Positions 17,250 through 26,208 of a stretch of 64,000 bases of DNA are shown piece after piece (the first letter of the stretch is position 1; each line of letters starts with the position of its first letter). Both the position numbers and the translations under genes were made by a program. Origin of the DNA: Chryseobacterium caseinilyticum (lineage in GTDB: Bacteria; Bacteroidota; Bacteroidia; Flavobacteriales; Weeksellaceae); contig NZ_JACYFS010000003.1 of NCBI RefSeq assembly GCF_014837145.1, positions 421,744 to 485,743 of the forward strand, written 5' to 3'. The notes under the pieces are model-generated. The model was not told where the DNA came from. It did no database searches and worked only from the letters and a program-made list of their open reading frames with translations.

Positions 17250-18530
17250 TTAGTTAATCAAATCAAACTTCGCATATTCAGCTACTTTCTTCGGCAGTTT
17301 AATTCCTTCATCAGTCTGATTATTTTCAAGCAAAGCCGCCATGATTCTTGGTAAAGCCATCGCAGAACCGTTCAAAGTATGCACCAGCTGAGACTTTCCA
17401 TCTGCTTTGTATCTGCACTTCAATCTGTTCGCCTGAAAAGTTTCAAAATTGGAAACTGAACTTACCTCAAGCCATTTTTCCTGAGCCGCACTCCAGACTT
17501 CAAAATCGTAAGTCATCGCAGAAGCAAATCCTGTATCACCGCCACAAAGTCTTAAAACTCTGTACGGAAGCTCAAGATCAGTTAAAATTTCTTTGATATG
17601 TTCTACCATTTCTTCCAAAACAGCATAGGAATTTTCCGGCTTTTCGATTCTTACAATCTCCACTTTTTCAAACTGATGAAGACGGTTCAGACCTCGTACG
17701 TGAGCGCCGTAACTTCCCGCTTCTCTTCTGTAGCACTGTGAAAACGCTGTATTTTTGATTGGAAGATCTTTTTCCTGAAACAAAACATCACGGTAAAGAT
17801 TCGTTACCGGAACTTCAGCCGTAGGAATTAAAAACAGAGTTTCTACTGTTGTATTATTTGCAATTTCATACATCTGCCCTTCCTTATCTGGTAGTTGTCC
17901 TGTTCCGTAGCCTGAAGCTTCATTTATAACGTGAGGAGGATTCACTTCCATGTATCCCTTGTCCACATTTTTATCTAAAAAATACTGAACCAAAGCTCTC
18001 TGTAGTCTCGCACCTTTTCCAAGATAAACAGGGAAGCCTGCTCCGGCAATTTTTGCACCCAGTTCAAAATCGATCAGGTTGTATTTTTTTGCCAGTTCCC
18101 AGTGCGGAATTGCACCTTCACCTAAGCCTTCCACATCGTGAGACTGATAAATAATTTCGTTATCATCTGCTGATACACCGGCTTTCACCTTCTCGTTCGG
18201 AATATTCGGGATCTGATATAAAATGTTCATTAAATCAGTCTCCAAAACGCTGAGTTTGCTTTCAAGTTCTTTGCTCGATTCCTTGTACTGTGCTGTTTTA
18301 GATTTCGACGATTCTGCTTCTTCTTTTTTGCCTTCTCTCATTAAAATCCCGATTTCTTTGGCGATTTTGTTCGATTCGGCAAGTTGAGAATCCAGTTCAA
18401 ACTGAATTTTTTTTCTTTCTTCATCGGCAGCAATGGCTTCGTCTACCAATTCAGGATTTTTGAACTGTCTCTTTTTAAGACCTTCTAAAACGCGTTCCTT
18501 ATTGTCGCGCAAAAATTGAACCTGTAACAT
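17250..18530 (-). CDS. serS: Seryl-tRNA synthetase
   Basis: This 426-residue class II synthetase charges tRNA-Ser. An N-terminal coiled-coil arm (about residues 25-105) is followed by motif 2 (FSQCYRREAGSYG) and motif 3 (NGSAMALPRIMAALLE). Starting at MLQVQFLRDN gives the normal length; an ATG at 18596 would add 22 unlikely residues. The plus-strand gene ahead is convergent and a lipoprotein gene lies upstream. Confidence 0.97.
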   Translation of the reverse strand: MLQVQFLRDNKERVLEGLKKRQFKNPELVDEAIAADEERKKIQFELDSQLAESNKIAKEIGILMREGKKEEAESSKSKTAQYKESSKELESKLSVLETDLMNILYQIPNIPNEKVKAGVSADDNEIIYQSHDVEGLGEGAIPHWELAKKYNLIDFELGAKIAGAGFPVYLGKGARLQRALVQYFLDKNVDKGYMEVNPPHVINEASGYGTGQLPDKEGQMYEIANNTTVETLFLIPTAEVPVTNLYRDVLFQEKDLPIKNTAFSQCYRREAGSYGAHVRGLNRLHQFEKVEIVRIEKPENSYAVLEEMVEHIKEILTDLELPYRVLRLCGGDTGFASAMTYDFEVWSAAQEKWLEVSSVSNFETFQANRLKCRYKADGKSQLVHTLNGSAMALPRIMAALLENNQTDEGIKLPKKVAEYAKFDLIN

Positions 18531-18640
18531 AAATGAGTTGTTGGGTGTTTGAAAATAATGAATGGTCAATATATTTTTACCGAAAATGATGATCATTTTT
18601 CGCTTAAAAACCGTTCATCCTGCAATTTATGAAAATTAAA

Positions 18641-19147
18641 TTATTTCGTAATGGTAAATGTATTTCCGGAGGTTGGAGTTTTATTAAAAACTTCATTTTT
18701 ATTGTACAGAACCTTAGATACCTCAAAAAGAGTAGGCGACCACCGGTACTGAATCTCCATGGTGTCTCTCACTTCTGCAAAAGCGGTGTCATTTATTTTC
18801 TGGCTCATTTTAAGAGCAATCTGAGAATGGTAAATCCTGTTGTCATTTGCGTCCGTAGACAGCAATCTTCTTGTGGCTCCCGCTGTGTACTGAATGGAGT
18901 AGGTAGAATCCGCTTGCATTGCCGGACTGGAAAATGTAACCGGCGAATTGTCTGTCTCCCCGAAAACATCGTTCATGGTAATGTTTGAATAGGATCCAAC
19001 GGCTGTGGGATTCAGAAGGTCCTGTCCCGCAGCATTTTTCATATAAAAAGTGATGATCTGATCAATGTTCTGCAGGCTTTCCTCATCAGTTCTGCAACTC
19101 AGAAGTGCCAGTAAAAACAATGATAATCCCCAAAGATATTTCTTCAT
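18641..19147 (-). CDS. Putative lipoprotein of unknown function
   Basis: This 168-residue protein has the lipobox LLALLSC (Cys18), followed by an acidic linker (RTDEESLQN). The mature part contains strand-like segments and no cysteines. It lies 33 bases downstream of asnB on the same strand, so it may share its transcript. No family was recognised. Confidence 0.7.
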   Translation of the reverse strand: MKKYLWGLSLFLLALLSCRTDEESLQNIDQIITFYMKNAAGQDLLNPTAVGSYSNITMNDVFGETDNSPVTFSSPAMQADSTYSIQYTAGATRRLLSTDANDNRIYHSQIALKMSQKINDTAFAEVRDTMEIQYRWSPTLFEVSKVLYNKNEVFNKTPTSGNTFTITK

Positions 19148-19180
19148 TGTACAAAGTTAAAATATTAATTTGTAGAGCGG

Positions 19181-21082
19181 TTACAGATTTTCAAAATATT
19201 TCTGATACCAAAGCTCAAATGTCACGAGCTGCCAGATCTTCACACAGTCGTAAACGTTGTTTTGATTTTTCCACCAGCGGTCTATTGTTTCGGCCTCGAA
19301 GAAATTCCGTTTTTTCAGGCTTTCAAGATTTTCGGTGATAAAATGTTGAACTTTTTTTTCATTTTTAATGAAATGATGCAGTGGAAAAGAAAATCCTCTT
19401 TTGGGCATGTTCAAAACTTCTTTTGGAAGATAATTTTCAGCCACTTTTCTCAGTAACGGCTTATTTTCTATACCGTTAAACCTGAATTTCTCCGGTAAAG
19501 TCAATACGAAATCAATAAGTTCATTGCTCAGATAAGGATATCGGAATTCCACGCCAAATTTCATTGCACTGAGATCATCCCTGAAAACGTGATGTGACGA
19601 TAGAGAATATTTCATATCATATTCAAAATAACCTGAATAGTTTTTGGTTTCAGTTAAATGAAATCTTTTGAAATCTATATTGATTGTTTTAAAGATGTCA
19701 GATTTCAAAACATTTTCAGCCTCCAATGGCTTCATTCCAACCTGACTTTGGCGGAAAAAATCAAAAATAAACTCCTGAGAAAAGTAATTTTTGACCTTTT
19801 GAGAAAGCGGGTCTTTCGTAAAAATAAAGTTTCTGACAAAATTAAAATTCTTCAGCACCAGCCATTTTTTCAGTTTTAAAGTGTGTCCATAACCTCCGAA
19901 AAGTTCATCTGCACCATTTCCGCTTAAAACTACTTTAAAGCCCAGGTTTTTTGCGTCCTCTGCAGCATTCATCAACACTTCCAGACTTGAATAAGGCTCT
20001 TCAAAATGCTGAATATTTTCTTTTAAATCTGCTAAAACTTCATCATCGTTCACCTTTTTTATATGATGTTTAATTTTAAGTTTTTCAGCAACCAGAGAGG
20101 CATTTTTAACTTCATCTTCAGCAAATTTATACTGAATAGTAAAAGCATTAACATCATTTTTAAAAGGTTTTGCTTTTGCAGTAATCAAAGTGGAATCAAT
20201 TCCTCCGCTCATCATGCTTGTGACCGGAACGTCAGCGTAAAGCTGTTCGGAAACACTTTTCGATAGCAATTCGTCGATTTTTTTTACCGCTTCTTCCTCA
20301 GAAATTTCAGAATTTATTTTTGAACTTAAAGTCCAGAATTTTTCTTTTGTGATGGAATGATTTTCGAGATTTAAAATCATTAAACTTCCTGCTTCCAGCG
20401 AAAAAATATCCTTAAAACAGGTTTCCGGAGCCAAAGTGGTCTGAAAAAGAAAATTGGTATAAACGCCGTTCCAGTTGATTTCGGGTTTTACAAATTCGTT
20501 TTTTAAAATAGATTTTATTTCTGATGCCCAAATCAGGCCATCATTATTTTTGATGTAAAAAAGAGGTTTCAAACCCATTCTGTCGCGCCCAAAAATGACT
20601 TTTTTCTGATTTAAATCTACGATGCAAATCGCAAACATTCCGTCCAGCTTTTCAAACATTGAAATTCCCCAGTGTTCGTAGGCTTTCAGGATGACTTCTG
20701 TATCGGAACTGCTTTTAAAGTAATAATTATAGTTTTCAAGTTCGACCCGTAATTCTTTGAAATTATAAATCTCACCGTTAAATGTGATGATTAAATTTTC
20801 CTCCTGTGAAGTCATGGGTTGGTGCCCGTTTTCGGAAAGATCAACAATAGAAAGTCTTCGGAAACCCAATGCCAAACGTGATTTTTCATCTTTAATAACC
20901 GGAAAGGTTTCCTTGATTTTTTCTGTAGAATCAATTCCTGAAAAAAACTTTCCCCAATTTTGATTGAAAAGCCAAAAACCTTCGTCATCGGGACCGCGGT
21001 GCTGAATTGCCTTATTCATTTCCAGAATATTCTTCGTAGAAATTTCTTTTTTAAATGAATAATAACCGCAGATTCCGCACAT
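19181..21082 (-). CDS. asnB: Asparagine synthase (glutamine-hydrolysing)
   Basis: This 633-residue protein has an N-terminal Ntn glutaminase domain (Cys2 of MCGICGYY as nucleophile, GFRRLSIVDLSENGHQP, SSDTEVILKAYEHWG) and a C-terminal synthetase domain with the ATP pyrophosphatase loop SGGIDST. It makes asparagine or amidates another substrate. Long AsnB forms next to sugar genes often act in surface polysaccharide synthesis, and here a flippase and a glycosyltransferase lie directly upstream. That role is inferred from context. Confidence 0.92.
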   Translation of the reverse strand: MCGICGYYSFKKEISTKNILEMNKAIQHRGPDDEGFWLFNQNWGKFFSGIDSTEKIKETFPVIKDEKSRLALGFRRLSIVDLSENGHQPMTSQEENLIITFNGEIYNFKELRVELENYNYYFKSSSDTEVILKAYEHWGISMFEKLDGMFAICIVDLNQKKVIFGRDRMGLKPLFYIKNNDGLIWASEIKSILKNEFVKPEINWNGVYTNFLFQTTLAPETCFKDIFSLEAGSLMILNLENHSITKEKFWTLSSKINSEISEEEAVKKIDELLSKSVSEQLYADVPVTSMMSGGIDSTLITAKAKPFKNDVNAFTIQYKFAEDEVKNASLVAEKLKIKHHIKKVNDDEVLADLKENIQHFEEPYSSLEVLMNAAEDAKNLGFKVVLSGNGADELFGGYGHTLKLKKWLVLKNFNFVRNFIFTKDPLSQKVKNYFSQEFIFDFFRQSQVGMKPLEAENVLKSDIFKTINIDFKRFHLTETKNYSGYFEYDMKYSLSSHHVFRDDLSAMKFGVEFRYPYLSNELIDFVLTLPEKFRFNGIENKPLLRKVAENYLPKEVLNMPKRGFSFPLHHFIKNEKKVQHFITENLESLKKRNFFEAETIDRWWKNQNNVYDCVKIWQLVTFELWYQKYFENL

Positions 21083-21134
21083 GATTTTGATATTGTGATG
21101 TAAAAATAAGAAAAGTGCAGGTTTTAGAGGGATT

Positions 21135-22385
21135 TTACTTTTTCAGAAATTTAGATTTTATATCATTCCAATCGCTTTTGGAAATCAAAAAATCCTTAAC
21201 GTCAAACGTTGTGGAACGGTAGAAATGATAAAATAAAATTGACGCAGAAACGCAGTATGAAGCGACAGTGGCAATGCCGGCACCGTAAATTCCGTATTCT
21301 GGTATTAAAATAACTGATAAGAAAATTGTAACAGCTAAGCCAATAATCGATTTGATGTTTAGAATTTTCAGTTCTTTAATTCCTGAAAAATAATAGCCTA
21401 CCATATCGCTCACTGCAATAGCAAAGATTCCTAAAGACAGAATGAGCATAATTTCTTTGGTCCGACGGAAAGCGCTGCCGAAAATAAGCTCATAAACCGA
21501 AGCGGGAATGACGATTATTCCGAGGATAAAAATCATCATCAGGCTAAACGAAAGTTTTAGTGAATGTTTTGTTTTTAGAATAGATTCATCCCTGCTTTTG
21601 CTGTTGATCACTTCTGAATAAAGGACGACAGCAATGCTTCGGGTAATCGTCCAGATGGCTTCTGCAAAGGTAATTCCGACGGAAAAAATTCCGACTGTTG
21701 AAATTCCTTCGTAATGTTCAAGAAAATAAAATGAGAGTCTGTAATTTAAAAACTGAATCAGCGCACTGAATTGGTTCTTCCAGCCGTAATCAAACATGTT
21801 TCTGAAAACTTCGGATGAAAATTTAAAGTTGGATGATTTACATTTTTTGATAATCTGAAAAAAACTTATTAAAAATAAAAAGGCAAGACAAAAAGTCTGA
21901 GCTGTAAAGTAGGTTGAAACCTCTTTTAAATTTAAAATAAAAATAAATCCAAATAGAAAAACGACATGTAAAAGCTGTTGAAGAACAGTGTAAATGTTGA
22001 ACATTTTAATATTCCGCATTCCGATAAAAAGATTGACGTTTACGGATAGCAGTGCTGAAAATATGGATATTCCAATCAAATGAAAAAGATAGGCTGACTG
22101 TATTTTAGAAAATAAAAAAAGCAGTGGTACCGCAATTCCCGTCAAAATCGACCAGAGATATGAGTACACCAAAATCTGCTCTGTTTTGAATTTTGAAGCA
22201 AAATAGGAAGTACTGCTTCCGGCAAAAATGCTGCTGAAAAAACCTACAATTGCAGCATTGGCAATTACAATCGAGATTGTTCCTTTGCCTTCACTGCCCC
22301 AAAACTGTGTGGAGAAAATGACCAGCCCGAAACTCAGAATGAGAATAAGAAAGCGGGACACAAATGTTTTCAGAATCGTGAGCAT
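21135..22385 (-). CDS. Polysaccharide flippase / O-antigen translocase (Wzx-like)
   Basis: This 416-residue protein has about 12 membrane helices. FGLVIFSTQFWGSEGKGTISIV near the start and ISTVGIFSVGITFAEAIW and GYYFSGIKELKILN later are typical of the MATE-like polysaccharide transporter family. It should flip lipid-linked sugars across the inner membrane. Only 1 base separates its ATG from the glycosyltransferase stop, so the two are co-translated. Confidence 0.85.
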   Translation of the reverse strand: MLTILKTFVSRFLILILSFGLVIFSTQFWGSEGKGTISIVIANAAIVGFFSSIFAGSSTSYFASKFKTEQILVYSYLWSILTGIAVPLLFLFSKIQSAYLFHLIGISIFSALLSVNVNLFIGMRNIKMFNIYTVLQQLLHVVFLFGFIFILNLKEVSTYFTAQTFCLAFLFLISFFQIIKKCKSSNFKFSSEVFRNMFDYGWKNQFSALIQFLNYRLSFYFLEHYEGISTVGIFSVGITFAEAIWTITRSIAVVLYSEVINSKSRDESILKTKHSLKLSFSLMMIFILGIIVIPASVYELIFGSAFRRTKEIMLILSLGIFAIAVSDMVGYYFSGIKELKILNIKSIIGLAVTIFLSVILIPEYGIYGAGIATVASYCVSASILFYHFYRSTTFDVKDFLISKSDWNDIKSKFLKK

Positions 22386-22386
22386 C

Positions 22387-23529
22387 TTATTTGTGGCTGG
22401 TTTTTATAAATTCGGTAAAAGAATTTTTAATCACATTCCAGTTGTATTTCTCTCTGAAAGCCTGATCTGCATTTTGCGCATGAGTTTTATAATGCTCAGG
22501 ATTTTTAATGTAATTTAAAATAATGTCAGCAATTCTTTCTGAATCATCCGGATTGACTGAATATCCGAAACCTGAAATATCCATGTGCTGTCGAATGCCC
22601 TTTAAATCTGAATAAATCACAGGTTTTCCGGCTCCCATGTAGTAGAAAAGTTTGATGGGAAGGGAATGATTATTTTCGAAATTCAATTCGCGTAGATCAA
22701 AACAAATGTCAGCTTCGGCGAAACTTTCAGTAAATTTCTCAAATGACATTGGTTTTTTAATTTCAATATTTTTAAACTGGTATTCTGAAAGAAGATTTTC
22801 AAAGTAAACACGATCGTTTTCATTTCTTGCAGAACCGATAATGAGGATTTTAATTTCAACATCAGTGTCCTTTTTTCGCACCAAATCGATGGCTTTGAAG
22901 AAGTTTCCGATTCCTTTATCCTTAGAAATCTGTCCGGTACAGCACAGTGTTATCTGATTTGAATCTAATTTTTTAATGTTGGAAAAAATAAATTCAGAAT
23001 CCGGATAGTAGGGCAGGATGATATTTCTTTTGAAAGGAAAAAAGTAAGCCAGCGGAAACTTTTTGGTCGTTTCTCCATAAATAAAATCTGTACTCAGAAA
23101 ACCGGCGTACAAATTAATAAGGAAGAATTTTACAGCGTGAAAAATTTTGGATGGATAAGGAAGATGAATGATCATCGACATCGCCGGATACCATTCGGTT
23201 ATATCGTAAACGACTGATGTTTTTTTTATTTTCTGAAACTGATGCGCTGCAAAAACAGCCAATGGCTCAGAGCAAATGATTGTGTCGGGTTGAAAAGAGT
23301 TACAGACTTTAAGAAAAGCTTCAATCTTCTGCTGAGAAGAGTGATGTAGAATAGGGTACGATTCAATTTCAATCTGATGTGAAATTTCATTTAAATCATC
23401 AGAAAGGCTTGTAATTTTAACTTCAAAACCTGCATCAGCAAGCGATTTTGCCTGATGATAGTAGATGCGGTCATCCTTCGAATGGTGCGCCGTAGTTAAA
23501 AAAAGCACTTTTAGCATTTGTAACTTCAA
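22387..23529 (-). CDS. Glycosyltransferase, GT4-like (GT-B fold)
   Basis: This 380-residue protein starts with VLFLTTAHHSKDDRIYYHQAKSL, a GT-B N-terminal domain. The C-terminal domain has CCTGQISKDKGIGNFFKAI, ADICFDLRE, and SLPIKLFYYMGAGKPVIYSD, the nucleotide-sugar binding segment. Donor and acceptor are unknown. It lies immediately before the flippase, suggesting a small exopolysaccharide or glycan unit with asnB. Confidence 0.87.
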   Translation of the reverse strand: MKLQMLKVLFLTTAHHSKDDRIYYHQAKSLADAGFEVKITSLSDDLNEISHQIEIESYPILHHSSQQKIEAFLKVCNSFQPDTIICSEPLAVFAAHQFQKIKKTSVVYDITEWYPAMSMIIHLPYPSKIFHAVKFFLINLYAGFLSTDFIYGETTKKFPLAYFFPFKRNIILPYYPDSEFIFSNIKKLDSNQITLCCTGQISKDKGIGNFFKAIDLVRKKDTDVEIKILIIGSARNENDRVYFENLLSEYQFKNIEIKKPMSFEKFTESFAEADICFDLRELNFENNHSLPIKLFYYMGAGKPVIYSDLKGIRQHMDISGFGYSVNPDDSERIADIILNYIKNPEHYKTHAQNADQAFREKYNWNVIKNSFTEFIKTSHK

Positions 23530-23601
23530 AATAACAAAATTTCCTCTGAAGTCTCAAAATTAATTCGAAACCGCAGAGGAAATTTAAATATGAGTTTAAG
23601 A

Positions 23602-24090
23602 TTATTTGATTACCGAAGCCCAGCTTCTCTCGAAAGGCAAAAGGAAATTTCCTAAAAATTCAAGATAGGTATTCTTTGAAAAATCAAAAACATCGATGTC
23701 TCTGGAGATTTCTCCGTTTCTGATTTTTGATTTGAAATCGATCAGTTTCAGTGTTTTTACTTCGCCATTTTCCACAAAACTAGCTTTCATTCTGTCGAAT
23801 AATCCCAATTGATATTCGTCGTCAATTTCGCGCATAATTTTTCCGAGTGCATCAATGCTGCAGCCGGAAGCCATTTCTTTTTCCTCATCCACACAGATAA
23901 CAATGAACTGATTTTTTTCGATTTTAAAAGATGAGGACAGCGGTTTACCGTGAGCAGCCCATGTAGCCAGGAAGTCGTACAGTTTTTCTGTGATTTTCTT
24001 TGCTTCAACGGTTGCAAGTGGTCTTGATGCGGGATATATAATGACTCTGTAGTCGTTGGCTTCTACAATATCAGATTCTTCAATTTTCAT
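23602..24090 (-). CDS. Conserved protein of unknown function (often mislabelled ABC transporter ATPase)
   Basis: This 162-residue soluble protein begins IEESDIVEANDYRVIIYPASRPL. It has no Walker A, signature or Walker B, so a transporter ATPase name, which I recall being used for relatives in flavobacterial genomes, is not supported by the sequence. Relatives usually lie beside the Fe-S protein pair found just upstream here. It is probably cytoplasmic. A frame-shifted 76-residue reading inside it is a shadow. Confidence 0.72.
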   Translation of the reverse strand: MKIEESDIVEANDYRVIIYPASRPLATVEAKKITEKLYDFLATWAAHGKPLSSSFKIEKNQFIVICVDEEKEMASGCSIDALGKIMREIDDEYQLGLFDRMKASFVENGEVKTLKLIDFKSKIRNGEISRDIDVFDFSKNTYLEFLGNFLLPFERSWASVIK

Positions 24091-24158
24091 AAGCTTATAT
24101 TTTGATTGAATAAAATCAGCGGATGCGATTTCAATTAAATAAATTTTAAAGTGTAAAA

Positions 24159-25322
24159 TTAAGCAATTTTCCCGATTCTCAGATTGGGATATCTTTTACT
24201 TACACTATAGAAAAAAGTCATGAGCAACAGAGCGATAAACGGAAAGAAAAACCGTATCGCTGCCGACTGCGGAAATAATACGAATTTAATGTAAATGTTG
24301 AGTACAAAACAGATGGCAAATAATCTTGTAAACTTATCTTTTGTAAAACAAAATATACCGATCAGCATTGCAATACATGAAACAGTTACTTTTTTGAAGT
24401 ACAGTAATTTTGAAATAAGAAAACTGAAATATTCGGACATTGTAAAATCTGCAGATTGTTTGCTGATGAATGGTCTTCTGTAAATGAAGGTGTCATAGAA
24501 AAGTGCCTTCCAGCCGGGATAGTTGTAATAATGAAGAATGGAAGCGTAAATGACAATCAAAAAAGCGGACTGAAGCAGAATCAGATAATTGATTTTTTTC
24601 GAAGAAATATATTCAAAAATAAACTGAGTCGCATAAAATGTGAGTGAAAAAGTGATGTAATCCGGTCGTACAATGACGATTAAAAACTGGAGTAAAAATA
24701 TGATCCAGTGGTTCCATTTTTTTAAAAATGCAATCATAAAAAGCATCATAAACTGGAAGATAAACATATCCGGCGTTGAAATCTGCGCCATGTGGGTCAT
24801 CGGATTGAGTAAACAGATGCTGACAGTGAGCAGTAACGAAAGCCAGGGATTTCTCGGAAAGATGATTTTTAAAACAAAAAATATTAGAATTCCTGAGATA
24901 AAATAGGAGATAATGCTGAGAATTGTGACAGACATTGGACCTGTAAATCCGATTTTGTATAAGGCCAGTAATGTCAGATTATATCCAACTTTTATCTGGA
25001 AATACGGCAACTGTTCAGTAAATGACTGTGTATTTTTTGTAAACCACTGACGGGTTTCATCGTACAGATTAACACCAATAATGTCTAAATACTCTTTTTC
25101 CGGAGCCTCCTGTTTTATCTCCCGATAGATTCTTGCGTGAATTTCTTTTGGTTTATCGGGCTCCAGAATGGTATAAAAACAACCCATGTAACCGGGCATA
25201 TCCCAGTCGTACATTCTGTTTTTGAAATTCCAAATGCTTAAAAGAAACATTAGTATAAGTGTGATGAGGAAAGAAAATTTCCACTGAGATTTCAGATTAC
25301 TGAATGATTTTGTTTCCTCCAC
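24159..25322 (-). CDS. Polytopic membrane protein of unknown function
   Basis: This 387-residue protein has about ten hydrophobic helices and a periplasmic-type loop after the first (YDWDMPGY through YDETRQWFTKN, residues 38-95). The DWDMPGY stretch near the first helix recalls acidic loops of GT-C sugar transferases, but no family can be named. The start is 10 bases after the Fe-S gene stop, so it is transcribed with it. A role in surface glycans with the downstream genes is only a guess. Confidence 0.7.
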   Translation of the reverse strand: MEETKSFSNLKSQWKFSFLITLILMFLLSIWNFKNRMYDWDMPGYMGCFYTILEPDKPKEIHARIYREIKQEAPEKEYLDIIGVNLYDETRQWFTKNTQSFTEQLPYFQIKVGYNLTLLALYKIGFTGPMSVTILSIISYFISGILIFFVLKIIFPRNPWLSLLLTVSICLLNPMTHMAQISTPDMFIFQFMMLFMIAFLKKWNHWIIFLLQFLIVIVRPDYITFSLTFYATQFIFEYISSKKINYLILLQSAFLIVIYASILHYYNYPGWKALFYDTFIYRRPFISKQSADFTMSEYFSFLISKLLYFKKVTVSCIAMLIGIFCFTKDKFTRLFAICFVLNIYIKFVLFPQSAAIRFFFPFIALLLMTFFYSVSKRYPNLRIGKIA

Positions 25323-25332
25323 ACACCTGAAA

Positions 25333-26118
25333 TTAAAGATCTTCAGCTTCTGCCAAAAGTTCTACAATGTCTTTTACTTCTACTTCTGTATTTTTATTGA
25401 AATGCTTCACACCATCTGTCATCATAGTGTTGCAGAACGGGCAACCTGTTGCAATAACTTTTGGCTCGGTTGAAAGCGCTTCCTCCGTACGTTCGATGTT
25501 GACGTCTTTATTCCCTTTTTCCGGCTCCTTAAACATTTGTGCGCCACCGGCACCGCAACAGAGACCGTTGGTTTTGCAACGCTTCATTTCCACCAGTTCG
25601 GCATCCAGCTTTTCAAGAAGCATTCTTGGTGCTTCATATTCTCCATTCGCTCTTCCCAGATAACATGGATCGTGAAAAGTGATTTTTTTACCTTTGAATT
25701 TTCCTCCTTCAATTTTCAGGCGGCCTTCTTCCATGAGGCTTTTCAGAAACTGAGTGTGGTGTATAACCTCGTAATTTCCGCCTAATGCAGGATATTCGTT
25801 TTTTAGAGTATTAAAACAGTGCGGACAGGCCGTCACGATTTTTTTTACTTCGTAAGCATTCAGAACTTCAATATTCGTCAAAGCCATCATCTGGAAAACA
25901 AATTCGTTTCCGGCCCGTTTTGCAGGATCACCGGTACAGCTTTCTTCCTGACCGAGAACGGCAAATTCAACGCCGATGTTATTTAAAATTTTGCAGAATG
26001 CTCTTGTTATTTTTTTGGCTCTGTCGTCAAAACTTCCCGCACAACCTACCCAGAAGAGAACTTCGGGAGATTTGCCTTCCATTGTGTAATCGGCCATTGT
26101 TTTTATAGTGAAATCCAT
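25333..26118 (-). CDS. Fe-S oxidoreductase, CCG-domain protein (HdrB/GlpC/LutA-like)
   Basis: This 261-residue protein carries two cysteine-rich CCG modules. The first has ACPHCFNTLKNEYP then DPCYLGR; the second has GLCCGAGGAQMF and GCPFCNTMM. Such modules bind a non-cubane or 4Fe-4S cluster and receive electrons from a membrane Fe-S partner, here the gene just upstream. The substrate is unknown; the pair is common in Bacteroidota. Confidence 0.88.
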   Translation of the reverse strand: MDFTIKTMADYTMEGKSPEVLFWVGCAGSFDDRAKKITRAFCKILNNIGVEFAVLGQEESCTGDPAKRAGNEFVFQMMALTNIEVLNAYEVKKIVTACPHCFNTLKNEYPALGGNYEVIHHTQFLKSLMEEGRLKIEGGKFKGKKITFHDPCYLGRANGEYEAPRMLLEKLDAELVEMKRCKTNGLCCGAGGAQMFKEPEKGNKDVNIERTEEALSTEPKVIATGCPFCNTMMTDGVKHFNKNTEVEVKDIVELLAEAEDL

Positions 26119-26208
26119 TTTATTTAATTTGAAAATGTGCTAATTTGAGAATTTGAAAATAACCTGAACGCCGAATTTTCAAATTTTCAAATTAATTAAA
26201 TTATCTAA
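26119..26208. repeat. TTTGAAAAT / ATTTTCAAA inverted-repeat spacer
   Basis: The 90-base gap between the two Fe-S genes repeats AATTTGAAAAT twice and then its complement ATTTTCAAATT twice, giving a loose palindrome. It may fold in the mRNA between the two genes. Confidence 0.4.

Noticed and set aside
23602..24090. Naming the 162-residue protein an ABC transporter ATPase
   Set aside because: No Walker A, signature, Walker B or H-loop is present, so the name would be unsupported.
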